64,000 bases of DNA from Pseudopithomyces maydicus (Eukaryota; Ascomycota; Dothideomycetes; Pleosporales; Didymosphaeriaceae), in assembly GCA_026873275.1 (NCBI GenBank), contig JANTUC010000005.1, forward strand, positions 2,480,001-2,544,000, in the 5' to 3' direction. The notes below the pieces were generated by a model, which saw nothing but the letters and a program-made list of their open reading frames with translations, made no database searches and was not told the DNA's origin. Positions 17,658 to 29,288 of this stretch are shown piece after piece (position 1 is the first letter of the stretch; each line of letters starts with the position of its first letter). The position numbers were made by a program, and so were the translations under genes.

Positions 17658-20600
17658 TTATGTCCTTCTTCGTAGTAGTGGCGTCATCTTGTTGTAATAT
17701 TCCTTCAGCTTTTGTTGACAGTTGCTTAGGTTCCCTTCTGGTTCCCATGTGTTTTCGCTATTGGGATACCCTTTCCACTTGACGAGGTACTCGTCGTTTC
17801 CTTGTCCTAAGCCGTGTCGCATGTCTAGGATGCGTTCTACTTCGAACTCGTTTTCTTCTTCGGCTTGGTGATAGAAGGTGGTCTGAACTGGCGTTTCTGG
17901 GTCTGCTGGTTCCAATAATGATATGTGGAATACCGGGTGTATCTTTGCATCTGGCGGTAGTTCCAACTTGTAGTTTACTGGCGATATCTGTTTGGAAATG
18001 AAAAATGGTCCGACTTTAACGTGATCCAGTTTCTTGTGTTTCTTCTTCTGTGTGCGAAGATTTTTCGTAAGCAAGTATGCTTTATCCCCCTTCTTCAGCT
18101 GAGGTGCCGTTTTTCGTTTCTTGTTGACGTAGGAAATTGTTTGTCGTTGAGACTTCTCGAGGTTTTCTCGTAATTCTTCGTGTGTTCGTTTCATGATTTC
18201 TGCGGTTTTCTCTGCTTCTGCTGTGTTGATAACCGTTGGTAAGACTTGATCAAAGAGATGTGGATGTTTTCCGTGGTTTGCGTAGTATGGTGTAGTTCCA
18301 GTTGTTGCTGATTCTTTGTTGTTGTATGCCATTTGTGCTAAAGGTAATAATGAAACCCAATTGTCTTTCTTCTTGTTGCAGTAGATGCGTAGGTACGTTT
18401 CCATAGTCTGGTTGGTACGTTCCGTTTGTCCGTCCGTCTGTGGATGATAAGCTGTCGATAGCTTTCGTTTCGTTCCGATGAGTGCCATAAGCGTTGTCCA
18501 GTAATTTGATGTGAAGAGTTTGTCTCTGTCGCTGATGATTGTCTTTGGTATGCCGTGGTGTCTTACGAGTCTGTCGAGTATAAGATAGCCTAGCTGGTCT
18601 GCAGTGCATTCCTTCTTGCAGGGTATCATCTCGGCGTACTTCGTAAATCTGTCCACAATAACCAATATTGCGTTGTACTTGACTTCCGTAGCCGGGTCCG
18701 TAGATCCTGGTAGTCCTGTAACAAAATCCATAGCGATGTCTTCCCATGGTGCTGTGGGTATTTCAATGGCTTGCATTTCTCCATACTTCAGATGTGTCGC
18801 ATGCTTATTCCTTTGGCAGTCTGCGCACTTCCTGATGTAGTTGGTTACAGCTTCCTTGATTCCTTTGAAGTTGTAGTTCCGTTGGATTAGTTCCACTGTC
18901 TTGCTGATTCCGGGATGTCCGTAAAGAGGGTCGTCGTGGTGTTGTCGTATTACCTCCTCCTGTTGTTCCTTTGGTACATCCTTGGTGACTATTATTAGTT
19001 GGTTAAGTTCCGCTGTAGGTCCTAGCGATCCGTCCTTGTTTTCCTTGAGGATTGCCGAATATGTCTTGACCTTATCTCCTGCGAGATCTTTTCTTCTGCT
19101 GAGAGCATCTGCTCGTCCGTTCTCTTTTCCTGGTGTGTACAGGATCTTGAATTTGTACTGTCCAAGGGCTTCTGACCATCGCGCTTGTCGCGGTGTCAAT
19201 TCTTTCGTTGTCGTGAACCGTAACAGATTTTTGTGGTCCGTAAAGATCGTGAGTTCTGAGCATCCGTGGGCGTAGGTCCTCCAGTGCTTGAGTGCTTTGA
19301 CGATAGCATACAATTCTTTGTCGTGGATGTCGTAGCGTGTTTCCGCGTCAATGAATTTATACGAATAGTAAGCAACAGGGTGCCACTGTCCGTCCCTTTC
19401 TTGCTTCGCGCATGCTCCGATAGCCAAGTCGCTTGCGTCGGTTTCCATGCGTAGTGGTTCGTCGCTTCTGAAAGCAACTAGGACTGGTGCACTGATGCTT
19501 GCTTGTACTAGCTGTTTGAAAGCTCGATCGCATTGTTCCGTCCATTTGAATGCTACATCCTTCTTGGTTAGTGCCGTCAAGGGTATGGTGATCTTGGAGT
19601 AATCCTTGATGAATTGTCTGTTGAATCCGCAAAATCCTAGGAATTCTCGTACGTCTCCTATGGTTTTCGGAATTGGCCATGCTCGTATGGTTTCGACCTT
19701 TTCTGGGCTTATGCTGAAGCCTTTCGTGTTGACAACGTGTCCTAGGAACTCTAGTTCCGTGACATGGAATTTGCATTTTTCCGGTTTGATCCTTAGGTGT
19801 GCTTTCCGTAAAGCTTCCAATACGATTTTGACATGTTCTACGTGTTCTTGCTCGTTTTCTGAGTATACGAGGATGTCGTCTAGGTAGGCAACTACGAAGA
19901 TGTCGAGGTAGTTCCTTAGCGTGTTGTTGATCAATTCCTGGAATGTTGCTGGTGCGTTAGTTAGTCCGAACGGCATGACTGTGTACTCGAACAGGCCGTA
20001 TCGCGATCTAAACGCTGTCTTCCATTCTTCACCTTCTTTCATCCTGATGAGGTGGTATCCGTCTCTTAAGTCCATAGCCGTAAATATCTTGGCTCTTGAG
20101 AGTCTGTCTCGTAATTCTGATATGTTCGGTAACGGGTATCTATTCTTGATCGTGATGTTGTTGAGTGCTCGATAGTCGATGCACGGTCGTGGTTCTCCGT
20201 TTTTCTTGAGTACGAACATAAATGGACTTGCTGCGGGTGACTTCGATTCTCGTATGTATCCTTTGTCGAGGTTCTTCTCGATGAAGTCTTTTTCCCATTG
20301 GAGTTCTTTTCCTGACTTGCCGTATAATGGTCCAAAGGGTGGCGTTTTCCCTTCTTCTAGGTCAATCGTATGATCCCAGGGTTGGTGCTCAGGTAGGTTT
20401 GCTTTTCCTTCCTCTTCCCGAAACAAATGACTCCACTTTTTATATTCGTCGGGGATGTCGTGAGTTGTGCGTTTCTCCTTCTCGTGCTTCTTGACCTGGT
20501 GGTGCCTGCCAGCGTCTGCCGAGGTAAATTCCAGTTTATCGACTTTCTGTCGCGAGTTCAAATTATTGATCATGCTCTCATCCGCCATCAGCGTCGTGTG

Positions 20601-20963
20601 ATGCGCAGGTTCTGACTGCAGTGCACATTTGCAGTTCCTCATCGAAAGCTCTTTCCTTCCCCAATGTATCTGTGGGTTATGCTTTCGTAGCCAGGGGATA
20701 CCCAGGATTAAGTCATGCTGACTTGCATCCAAGACGTCTAAGGTAATCCACTCCTGGTGCTCATGGATCTTGAGTGTCGTCGTGACCTCGTGTCGTATGC
20801 TTGATTGTCCTGGTAATCGGCGTCCATTCGCGACATGGATAGCCAAGGGAATTTCCTTGAGTTGTTCGCGGAGTCCGGCTCGTTGAACAGTCTTTCTCGA
20901 TATAAAGTTTCCTTGGGCTCCCGAATCCAGTAAAGCCTTGATCCGTATTCTCTCATCAAGCAT
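17658..20963 (-). CDS. pol: Pol polyprotein of element A
   Basis: 1101 residues from the first ATG; the frame is open a little further upstream and overlaps the end of gag in the -1 frame, so natural expression may use frameshifting or re-initiation. Domains in order: aspartic protease (LLDSGAQGNFIS, residues 11-22), reverse transcriptase (AYLDDILVYS near 360), RNase H (METDASD), integrase with HHCC (GHPGISKTV...CADCQRNK) and catalytic core (MDFVTGLPG, ISDRDKLFTS), and a C-terminal chromodomain (YLVKWKGYPNSENTWEP). The chromodomain marks it as a chromovirus and probably steers integration to heterochromatin, consistent with its site inside RIP-mutated DNA. No defect is seen. Confidence 0.95.
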   Translation of the reverse strand: MLDERIRIKALLDSGAQGNFISRKTVQRAGLREQLKEIPLAIHVANGRRLPGQSSIRHEVTTTLKIHEHQEWITLDVLDASQHDLILGIPWLRKHNPQIHWGRKELSMRNCKCALQSEPAHHTTLMADESMINNLNSRQKVDKLEFTSADAGRHHQVKKHEKEKRTTHDIPDEYKKWSHLFREEEGKANLPEHQPWDHTIDLEEGKTPPFGPLYGKSGKELQWEKDFIEKNLDKGYIRESKSPAASPFMFVLKKNGEPRPCIDYRALNNITIKNRYPLPNISELRDRLSRAKIFTAMDLRDGYHLIRMKEGEEWKTAFRSRYGLFEYTVMPFGLTNAPATFQELINNTLRNYLDIFVVAYLDDILVYSENEQEHVEHVKIVLEALRKAHLRIKPEKCKFHVTELEFLGHVVNTKGFSISPEKVETIRAWPIPKTIGDVREFLGFCGFNRQFIKDYSKITIPLTALTKKDVAFKWTEQCDRAFKQLVQASISAPVLVAFRSDEPLRMETDASDLAIGACAKQERDGQWHPVAYYSYKFIDAETRYDIHDKELYAIVKALKHWRTYAHGCSELTIFTDHKNLLRFTTTKELTPRQARWSEALGQYKFKILYTPGKENGRADALSRRKDLAGDKVKTYSAILKENKDGSLGPTAELNQLIIVTKDVPKEQQEEVIRQHHDDPLYGHPGISKTVELIQRNYNFKGIKEAVTNYIRKCADCQRNKHATHLKYGEMQAIEIPTAPWEDIAMDFVTGLPGSTDPATEVKYNAILVIVDRFTKYAEMIPCKKECTADQLGYLILDRLVRHHGIPKTIISDRDKLFTSNYWTTLMALIGTKRKLSTAYHPQTDGQTERTNQTMETYLRIYCNKKKDNWVSLLPLAQMAYNNKESATTGTTPYYANHGKHPHLFDQVLPTVINTAEAEKTAEIMKRTHEELRENLEKSQRQTISYVNKKRKTAPQLKKGDKAYLLTKNLRTQKKKHKKLDHVKVGPFFISKQISPVNYKLELPPDAKIHPVFHISLLEPADPETPVQTTFYHQAEEENEFEVERILDMRHGLGQGNDEYLVKWKGYPNSENTWEPEGNLSNCQQKLKEYYNKMTPLLRRRT

Positions 20964-21007
20964 TACCGGTAGCTTAATGAGGGATGCCTGGTCAGTTACC
21001 AGCGCAT

Positions 21008-22804
21008 TTAGTTCTGTTGCGGCTCCACTGAGTCCGCCCGTTGGCCTAAAAAAGACTGCTTGCCTTTCTTGCCTGCTCGCTTGCGTCTGAAGGGTTCACT
21101 TGCCTCCATCGTGTCGAGCCATTTATCTTCACCGAATCCGAACATGGCCTTGGTTCTTGCATGCTTCTGGCAATCCTTGTGTAAGCATGTCTGCCAATGT
21201 TCTTGTGTGCATGTGCCGTTAACAATGAGGGTCATTGTCATGTTTTCTCCTTCGAGGTACCCTGGAAAATATTGTCGAGTTCGCTTGTCCCAGAGATGTA
21301 CGTCACAATCGTCGATTGGGCAGTCAAACCATTCCCATCGGCAGCGAGGCTGCTTAGAAGGGAACCAATGTTCTTCCTTGGCCCTGTAGTGAATAGTACA
21401 CTGGTCATAGTTGCATAGTTTCCAGTTGATGCACATATGTTTGGGGTTTCGGTGGTCCAGTACGTAATCCGGTTCGTAGGTTTCTTTCTCGTTTTCATAG
21501 ACTTTTTGCTTTGACTGTCGTTGGTACCTTTCTTGTCCCCATTCGATGTCAGCTTCACTAACGTACTTGAGTCGCTGATCATCTAGGTGTGGGACTGATC
21601 CTTCAGGAAGATCTACATCCCGTGGTTGGAATTCTTCTTCCAGAGGTTCCGTTTGCGTAAGTTTGTCGAGGTACTCCATAACGTTGATTGGTTTGGCTTG
21701 AGGATGTGGCGTAGGTGCTCGCGCTCGTACGGGTTCAAAGTCGTTGACGGGTTCTTCGTACGGATCCTCGTAAAGTCGTGAATCGTCTGAGTCCGAGTGT
21801 TCGTTTAGGTCCCTATCACTTATGCCGTCTGTGATAACCCATTCGTCTTCGTCGTCCTGATCGTTGGCGACGGTGATTACGTTCAACTGTCTGATGACCT
21901 TGTTCTTAGATCTGCAGTTCCTGGCGATGTGACCCGGTTTGTCACAGTTAAAACAAGTGCGTTGCTCCTTTTGATTGAACGGGGTCCCTCCTCGAGGTTT
22001 ACCGAAGGCGCGCTTGAGTCTGTTTGGTCCATTGGCATTTCCAGAGGCTTTGCCATATGTTCCAGTTTTCTTCTCCTCCTTCCTTACCATTACATTGTCC
22101 AGTTCCATCGGCTGGTAGCCGTAGGGGTCGTTCGTAACCCGTTGTTTGGTAGTGGTCGTACGGTAACTGGTTCGTCCGCTTGACTTGCCATACGTGGGTT
22201 GGAATCTCCCATGATTCTTGTATTCCTGGTGTAATTCGTGCCATTCTGCGTCAATCCTGATGGTTTCGTCGTAAAGTTCTTGCATCGTGTTGATCGCGGC
22301 TCCACTGCGTAGGAGTTCTTCGCGTACGGATTTCTTGAGACCTTGCTTATACATTTTGCGTAGGGAATCGTCGTTCCACCCAGTCTGTACAGCGTAGTGT
22401 TTGAACTTTGCGGTATACTCGGCTGCTGAGTGCGTTTGTCGGAGGCGTTGGATAGCTTCTTCAGCGTAAGACTTCTCGTTGGCTGAACCGAAGAGTTGTT
22501 TGATCTGAGTACGGAAGGTACTGTAATCTTCGATGAGTTGGTCGATCTGGTCTCCTTCTTGGTTTTCCGCTGAAAGATATGCTTCGATGTACGGCTGAAT
22601 CCAGTCGGCTGGTTCGCCTCTCATGTACGTGGCGGCAAAGATGACTTTGTCCTTGTCTTCCATGTCCTTGTTGACACAGTGGAAGTACAGGTCGAGTTGG
22701 AGTAGCCATGTCTTGAGTTTGCGTCGGTCGCCATCGTACAGGTCCGGTTTAGCAGCTTTGCTGTTAGGATTGTTGAATGGGGTAAGGTCGTTGAAGTCGC
22801 TCAT
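21008..22804 (-). CDS. gag: Gag protein of element A
   Basis: 598 residues from the first ATG (MSDFNDLTPF). The N-terminal half is a retrotransposon Gag domain (KLKTWLLQLDLYF, AEYTAKFKHYA). A CCHC zinc knuckle (CFNCDKPGHIARNC) lies near residue 290. Acidic spacers follow, then three copies of an unfamiliar motif W-x2-C-x4-C-x2-H-x3-K ending in aromatic residues (WKLCNYDQCTIH, WFDCPIDDCDVH, WQTCLHKDCQKH). The stop overlaps the pol frame, which is at -1 relative to gag, with the pol ATG 44 nt further on. Confidence 0.93.
   Translation of the reverse strand: MSDFNDLTPFNNPNSKAAKPDLYDGDRRKLKTWLLQLDLYFHCVNKDMEDKDKVIFAATYMRGEPADWIQPYIEAYLSAENQEGDQIDQLIEDYSTFRTQIKQLFGSANEKSYAEEAIQRLRQTHSAAEYTAKFKHYAVQTGWNDDSLRKMYKQGLKKSVREELLRSGAAINTMQELYDETIRIDAEWHELHQEYKNHGRFQPTYGKSSGRTSYRTTTTKQRVTNDPYGYQPMELDNVMVRKEEKKTGTYGKASGNANGPNRLKRAFGKPRGGTPFNQKEQRTCFNCDKPGHIARNCRSKNKVIRQLNVITVANDQDDEDEWVITDGISDRDLNEHSDSDDSRLYEDPYEEPVNDFEPVRARAPTPHPQAKPINVMEYLDKLTQTEPLEEEFQPRDVDLPEGSVPHLDDQRLKYVSEADIEWGQERYQRQSKQKVYENEKETYEPDYVLDHRNPKHMCINWKLCNYDQCTIHYRAKEEHWFPSKQPRCRWEWFDCPIDDCDVHLWDKRTRQYFPGYLEGENMTMTLIVNGTCTQEHWQTCLHKDCQKHARTKAMFGFGEDKWLDTMEASEPFRRKRAGKKGKQSFLGQRADSVEPQQN
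21118..21437 (-). other. Triple WCCH motif array in Gag of A
   Basis: Three copies lie at about 21350-21437, 21255-21341 and 21118-21210. Consensus W-x2-C-x4-C-x2-H-x3-K-x4-6-aromatic-P/G. The same array occurs in element B and in A'. A zinc-binding role is inferred from the C-C-H spacing. Confidence 0.75.
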
Positions 22805-22811
22805 GTTGAGG

Positions 22812-22819
22812 GTGTTCAA
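22812..22819 (-). promoter_or_regulatory. Primer-binding site of A (self-primer type)
   Basis: TTGAACAC (minus strand), 2 nt after the 5' LTR. It is not a tRNA-type site (no TGG at the LTR edge). It is complementary to GTGTTCAA in the LTR (23015-23008), which lies 34 nt after the first T of the minus-strand TATATA (23049-23044), the expected mRNA 5' end. Confidence 0.65.
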
Positions 22820-22821
22820 GA

Positions 22822-23257
22822 TGTTAAGACCACGAGGGTAGCTAGTCCTAGAGGTTAAGGTTGGTTCTCGGGCAGGAGCAACTTACGGAGGGAGAAGGGT
22901 TATCGACTGCGTGAGCGGGTCGATGGGGTAGTCGGTATCGGTATCACGTATGATACTAAATCAACAATGAGGCCTGAGTGAATCCAAACGATAGATTGAT
23001 AAACAGGTTGAACACGAGTATCCACGAAGGAAACTCGGGTTCCTATATACTTGGGTTGATCAGTCCCACTGATCAACTGATCACACTGATCAGCCTTTGC
23101 TCAGTGATCAGTATGCGAGCTGCTCAGTATGCTCAGTGCGCCAAGGCTACTGATCACACTGATCAGGTCACGTGACTACATAATTACACGGCCCGCCCCG
23201 GGCCTCTAATTACATGTGGGATCGATGCTGTGCCGCAGCCATCTACAGATCTTAACA
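22822..23257 (-). repeat. Element A 5' LTR
   Basis: 436 bp, with no difference from the 3' LTR that I can see. On the minus strand: U3 with the CACGTG box (23165-23177) and TGATCA array, TATATA at 23049-23044, predicted start of R at 23015. Confidence 0.95.
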
Positions 23258-23388
23258 GATATAGCTTAAAGAGTTATTAAAAGTTTAATTATATAGAAAG
23301 AGTTTCTTCTTAGTAGTATTTTAGTAGCTTAGCTACTTAAGCTCTTATTTAATTAAATATAATTAACTTTTTAAACTATACTATAATA

Positions 23389-26300
23389 GTACTCCCCCTT
23401 TAAGTTAATACTTTTATAAAACAACCTATCTAGGGCTAAATTTAGTTAAATATTTATAGTAGAAGTTTCTAATTAGCTTAGCGGCGCCTTTTTAGATACT
23501 TAATAAACTTAGAAGTATAATTTAGATACCTTACTTATTTAATAATATAATATAAATATAGCTTACTTCTACTATAGCGCTTTTAGTAGAAGTTAATAAC
23601 TTTTTAATTTTAAATTATTTAATACTATTTATTTTAATAGGTAATAGTAGAGGCTAGCGTTATCTAGATATAGAATTTTTAGATATAAGTCTTAGTAGGC
23701 TTATATTAAATATAAAATATATTTTTATAGTAGTAGGCAGCTATAATTTATAGGTATAAATACTAATTATCCTTTTAATAATAAATAGGCTTAAGTTCTT
23801 CTAATCTAGTTTCTTTTAGGGATATAAAGTCTAGATATTTTTTATATTAAGCTAAACTTTTTTTTAAAATAATAGTAATAGGCAGGTTTCCTTTTTTAAT
23901 TAATATAACTCTTCTATTAAGCTTAGGTAGTAATAATTTTAATTTTATAATACTTATAAATCTTCCTTATTTAATTAGCGAATAGGACGGCGTTTTATAT
24001 AATAGAATAGGTATTAGGTTAGACTAGTTTAAATTTAAATTAAGGTTTAAATCTATATAGAGTAAAGAATAGAAAAATATATATAGTCTTAAAGACTTAG
24101 CTATTATTAACGAACTTAGTAGAGGTAAGCTAGTTATACTAGTTATTCTAAAGATAGGATATATATACCCTTAAGTATTATTTTAAAATTATATTTATCC
24201 TTTTAATTTAGTTATTAGACTTAGGGTGCTAGGCAGTAAATAGTTATATATAAATATTTAATAGTTTATAAAGGTACTTTTAAAAGATAGATATAAATTA
24301 AGTGCCTCTATTAGATACTATAATTTTAGGTAGATTATATAGTCTCTAAATATTATCTTAAAATAAATAGGCTAAAGTTTTAGCATTATAAGTTCTTTTA
24401 TAGGGAATTAATTAGCAGAACTTAGTAAGTTAGTAAATTATTATTAGTATAATATTAAACCCGCTGCTCTTAGGCAGATAGATAATAAAATTTATTAATA
24501 GGTATTTTTATACTTTTTTAGGTATAGGGAGTAGTTTTAGGATACCTTAATAGTCTTCTTTAAAGGGCGTAATCCTTTAGTAGATCTAGTAGTTTTAGAC
24601 CTAATAATTTATATACTTTATTATATTAGGCTAATAGAAGTTTTATAATAGTAACTTATAGGTCTTTAAGTGTCTAGAGTATTTAGTAGACTAACTATTA
24701 TATATCTTTTATAATAGTGTCGCCTTTAGGTCGTCTAAGTTAGGTATATATAATTAATTCCTATAAAATAGTAAACTTAAGTCTTATAAGCACTTAGCTA
24801 AGGTTATTAGTAAGTATTTACTAGTATTTTTATTTAATACTTTTAATATTTTGCTAAGTAGGGGGTCTAATTTATATATAATCCTTAAAGACTCTTTTAT
24901 CTAGTTAGGCAGGAATAGTAGTAGACTATTAAAGATAGGTATTATTAATTAGTTAGCGCCTATAGTAGCTAAGTAAAACTTAATATACTTATATTAATTA
25001 TTTAGTTATATAGTAAACTTAGCAGGGAAGTCTTCCAGATTATTATACTTTAGTATTATTTAATTTTAGTATAGGAGGTATTTATCCCCTTTTTAAATAA
25101 ATCCTTTAACCTTTTAGTTAGGCTATTAGGCTTAACTTCTTATTTTCTTAATTAATAGATAATCTTAAAGTTAAATCTAGATAGGAATTTAAACTATTTA
25201 GCTTAATAGTAATTTAGCTTTTTTATAAATATAAAGTACTCTAAGTTACAGTAATTAGTTAGAATTTATATTTTATACTAGCTTATCTTTAGCTTAATAA
25301 ATTATTTCTTTAAGTAGTGTATAATTATAAGGAGCTCCTTATTATATATTTTATAATTATACTTAGTAGGCGTTATCTTCTTTAAAAAAATAATAGAATA
25401 TAGTTTACCCTTCTTATTATATTATAATAGGATACTAGTTACTATATAATTTAATATATTTATTTTTAAGATAGTAGGCTTATCCTAGTTAAAGTACTTT
25501 AATATAGGATTAAAGATAAAGGCCCTTTTTAGTTTCTTAAAGGCCTCTTAGTAGGTAAAAATCTAGATAAATAGAGTATCTTTTCTCTTTAAGGTAGTAA
25601 TAAGGGCTAGAATTTAAAAGAAGTCCTTAATTTATTTATAATAGAATTTAGTAAATCTAATAAATAATTTTATATTAATAACTATTTTAAATAGTCTCTA
25701 GTCTATTATTATCTTAATTTTAGTAGGGTCTATCTTTACGCCTTTAGCGCCTACTATAAACCCTAAGTAAATTACCTCTATTATAAAGAAGTTATATTTT
25801 AATAGTTTTATATATAGCTAGTTCTAATATAGGACCTCTAAGATTACTTAAATATATTATATATACTCCTTTCTTATCTTACTATAAATTAAAATATTAT
25901 TTAAGTAGACTTAGCAGAATAGGTTAATATATAGGTATAAAATATTATTTATAAAGCGCTGCTAAATTATAGGCGCTTTAGTTAGTTTAAAAGGTATTAT
26001 TAGTAACTTAAAAGTTTAAACTTAGTATAAAAGGTAGTAAGGTACTTAAAATCTTTTTTAATTTAAATATTATTAAACGCAGCTACTATATTAATCTTTA
26101 AAAAATATTTTATATCTTATAGGCTATTTAAGGTCTCTTTAATTAAAAATAGTAGGTATTAATCCTTCTCTAATACCCTATTTAATTCTTAATAGTTTAT
26201 ATAGAGGCGTAGGCTTCTATTAAATTTAAATATAAATAGTATAAGTAATAAAATAGGAGATAAGCTAGGTTAAATAAATCCTTTATATAAATTTTCCTTA

Positions 26301-28622
26301 AGCCACTCCTTTAGTACTAAGAGCTAATTTTATAATATTAAATATAAAAGCCCTTAAGAGGCGACTTAGCCCTCTATTAACTTAATATTATAATTATATA
26401 ATTAATAGGGCAGTAGCTTTTCAGCCTCCTTTAGGCTAAATATATTAAAATAATTCTTTAGCTTAATTAATAGCTTAGTAGTAGGTATAGTCTCTTAGGG
26501 CTCTACTAGGTCTTTTAGAGTAGTATCTACTTATTTTAGTAATACTTAGTATATAGTTATACCTTATTAGGTATATATACTTATAACTCTTAAAAATATA
26601 GGCTAAATATTTAGCCTTACTAACTTAGGGTTTATAGTAAAATAAGTAATATTTTTAAAATAGGCAACGTTCTTAGGGCAATCTTTTAGCGGGATATTAG
26701 GGATAGCTTATATATATAATAGCTTTAATAATATATTATAGTACTTCTAGTAATACTTATTATTAAATATTATAGTATTTTTTAAACTTCAGTTCAGGGT
26801 TATGCAGTTTTAACTAGAGGATACTTAGAATAATTAGGTAGTAAAATAGATTAATAATAAATAAGAAAACTTTCTTCTTTAGGTAATTATATATTTTTAA
26901 GTTAATAACTAAAAAATAAATTATAATAATAGATTCTTCTCTCTCTCTATTAAAGTTAAATAAGGGTATAAATATTTTTATTAGCTCTAGTTAATAGCCT
27001 CTAAATATAACCTAATTTTTATTAATAAAGGCTACTCCTTTAGCTCTAAAATTAGTTATAGTATAAATAGATAGTATATAAGCTTTTTATTCTAATAAGG
27101 CTTTCTATATTATAAGTTAAATATAATTTCTCCTTCTCTTCTCTAGGTCTTTATTTAAAAAGGTTTTATATAATTTTATAGTAGTATTAGCGGCAGTAGG
27201 GCGTATATCTAATACTTAATTATAACTTAAATTAAAACTACTCCTTTTACTAAAGAATAGTAAAAGGATATAAGTAATAAAAATAAATAATCTCTTCTTA
27301 ACTAAGAATTAAGACTATAGATAGGGCTATAAAAGAGATTAAATATATAGCCTTTATATAGCTAAGCTAATTTAATAAAGGTAAATTATAGATAATTAAT
27401 AATTAAGTATCTCTTTATTTTATAGCGGAAATACTCTCCTCGCTTTTTATATTTATTAATATCATAACTTTAGTAATTTTAATTTTAATATTAGCGAGTG
27501 GTGCTAAGGTCTATAAAATTAAAATTAAGTATATATTAATTATAGCTTAGCTAAGGAGTAGGTATAAAAATAATTTAATATTATATATTCTATTATAGGG
27601 CGCAAGTATTAAATAAATTATTATAATATCTTCTCTTATTCTCTAGCTTCTATAGGAAGATAGTAAACTTATATATATTATAGTTAGGCGCGTCTATATT
27701 AGTAAGCTAATTTCTTAGCTTATAAAATAAAATAGCTTTTAGTAAAATAATTTAAGAATTCTTCTAAACCTCTCCTTTTAGGGTAAGGTGTTAAAACTTA
27801 ATATAAAAGATAATAAATTTCTTATTCTATTACTTTAGCTAAAATAGCTTCTTATATATATTATTTATATAATTAGGGTCTCTATAGGCTTATTCTAGAA
27901 TATATAAAATATTAGAATAGTTAGGTAACTGGCACTTACTATCTAGAATATATAATAGAATTTATATATAGGCAGGGCCTTTTAGTTAATTAATTATATA
28001 GGATATTCTTTTAGCAGGGGTAGGAAATTAATTAATATTAATCTTTATTTTCTAGTAAATTTTAAATTAAAAGTAACGGAAATCCTTCTAATCTCCTTTA
28101 AAGATTACTAGATTAGAAAGTTATTTAAATAGATAGGTAAAGGAAGTAGACTAGAGAGTAGTAGACAAAGCCTCTATAATTACTATAATTAAGACTACTT
28201 TAGTAATTAGTAGGTTAGTTAAGATAGGTATTTTTATATTTAAAATAGTAGTCTTTAAAGCTCTATCTTTTTTAGTACGTAATATATAGAAGCTTTTAAT
28301 TTATTCCTTAATCTCTGCCTTTTAGTAGGTAATTATACTTATTTAGTAATTAATTTATTCCTTTAGGGCTTAGTTTTCTTTCTTTAAAATATTAATATAG
28401 ATGCGGAGTAGAATATCTTTTTTATATATATTATTTAAATTCTTTTATAAAGTGCTGGTCTGGTTGTACAACTAACTAAGATATTAAAATTATAGTTTTA
28501 GAATAGCTTATACCTCCTTTAGCAGAGATTTTAGCGAATTAATATTTATAAATAGATAGGGGATATTTAATATTTCTTAAAATTAATAATAGATAGCTGG
28601 TCCTTAGGTAGGAGCTATATAA
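23389..28622 (-). pseudogene. RIP-destroyed interior of element E
   Basis: 5.2 kb of TA-rich DNA with no frame longer than chance. Antisense remnants of a gypsy polyprotein can be followed, for example around 26,160-26,240, where the complement of the reverse transcriptase fingers lines up with element A at about 20,160-20,220. No live gene is present. Confidence 0.55.
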
Positions 28623-28735
28623 TATTATAAGATAGGTTAGTATTAGGTTATACTTTAATAATATATAATTAATAGGCGGTAGAAGGATCAGCTATTAGGA
28701 TAGATTAGAAATACTAATAATAGTAATAGTATAGA

Positions 28736-29231
28736 TGTTACGGCTGCTACGCCGCAACCGAAGTACGGGAATTACGACAAGGGTGATGAGGACCAGTGGG
28801 AGGGAAGCGTGAGCAGCGATCACGCTTACTATGATGACCTACTGGATTACGATCACGGGTCGGACGCTGAGCACAACATGGACACGTGAGGAAGGTCACG
28901 TGACTGGGCTCTGTGGGCTCTGCGACACAGAGCCTACAGAGCCTGGCTCCGTAGGCTCCGTGCAACAGAGCCACGGAGCCAGTTCGCACCCACAAGTATA
29001 TAGCAGCGGCCGCCCGCTTTAGATAGTCCTCATCGTCAATCCTCGATTCAGTTCTACTGTCCCTTGCTTCTGCAGTGAAGATTACTATTGAGCATTCGGC
29101 AACGATAACCTCATTGTATTGATTGACGTTCAACCCACGTGACTTATACCTACCCGTCCGCTCCTCTTAACTCACCATACCCCAACGCGCACACCCTCGG
29201 TCCACGGGACTACAGAGTGTGCCCCGTGACA
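28736..29231 (+). repeat. Element B 5' LTR
   Basis: 496 bp. U3 carries two CACGTG boxes (28883-28888 and within 28893-28905) and a cluster of GGCTCTG/CAGAGCC inverted motifs (28906-28980). TATATA is at 28997-29002, with R predicted to start at 29032. Confidence 0.95.
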
Positions 29232-29233
29232 TC

Positions 29234-29241
29234 TTGACGAT
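29234..29241 (+). promoter_or_regulatory. Primer-binding site of B (self-primer type)
   Basis: TTGACGAT, 2 nt after the 5' LTR and preceded by TC as in element A. Complementary to ATCGTCAA at 29032-29039, 35 nt after the start of the TATATA box. No tRNA 3' end fits. Confidence 0.65.
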
Positions 29242-29288
29242 CGTGTTCTGAGGACAACACACCGGTACGTATCAAGTCGCAACTAACA

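Larger units (their letters stand above)
16533..23257 (-). mobile_element. Element A: intact Ty3/gypsy chromovirus with antisense gene
   Basis: 6725 bp, with 436-bp LTRs at both ends (TGTTAAGA...TCTTAACA, a perfect 8-bp inverted terminus) and a 5-bp target duplication GATAT at 16528-16532 and 23258-23262. On the minus strand the order is 5' LTR, 8-nt primer site, gag, pol (PR-RT-RNaseH-IN-chromodomain), antisense gene (plus strand), purine tract (complement of 16969-16984), 3' LTR. I see no difference between the two LTRs, and all frames are open, so insertion is very recent. A' at 53479 is nearly identical. Confidence 0.95.

Noticed and set aside
28747..29133. 128-codon minus-strand frame in both B LTRs
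   Set aside because: Overlaps the promoter and primer complement; no domain, so regulatory sequence is the simpler reading.
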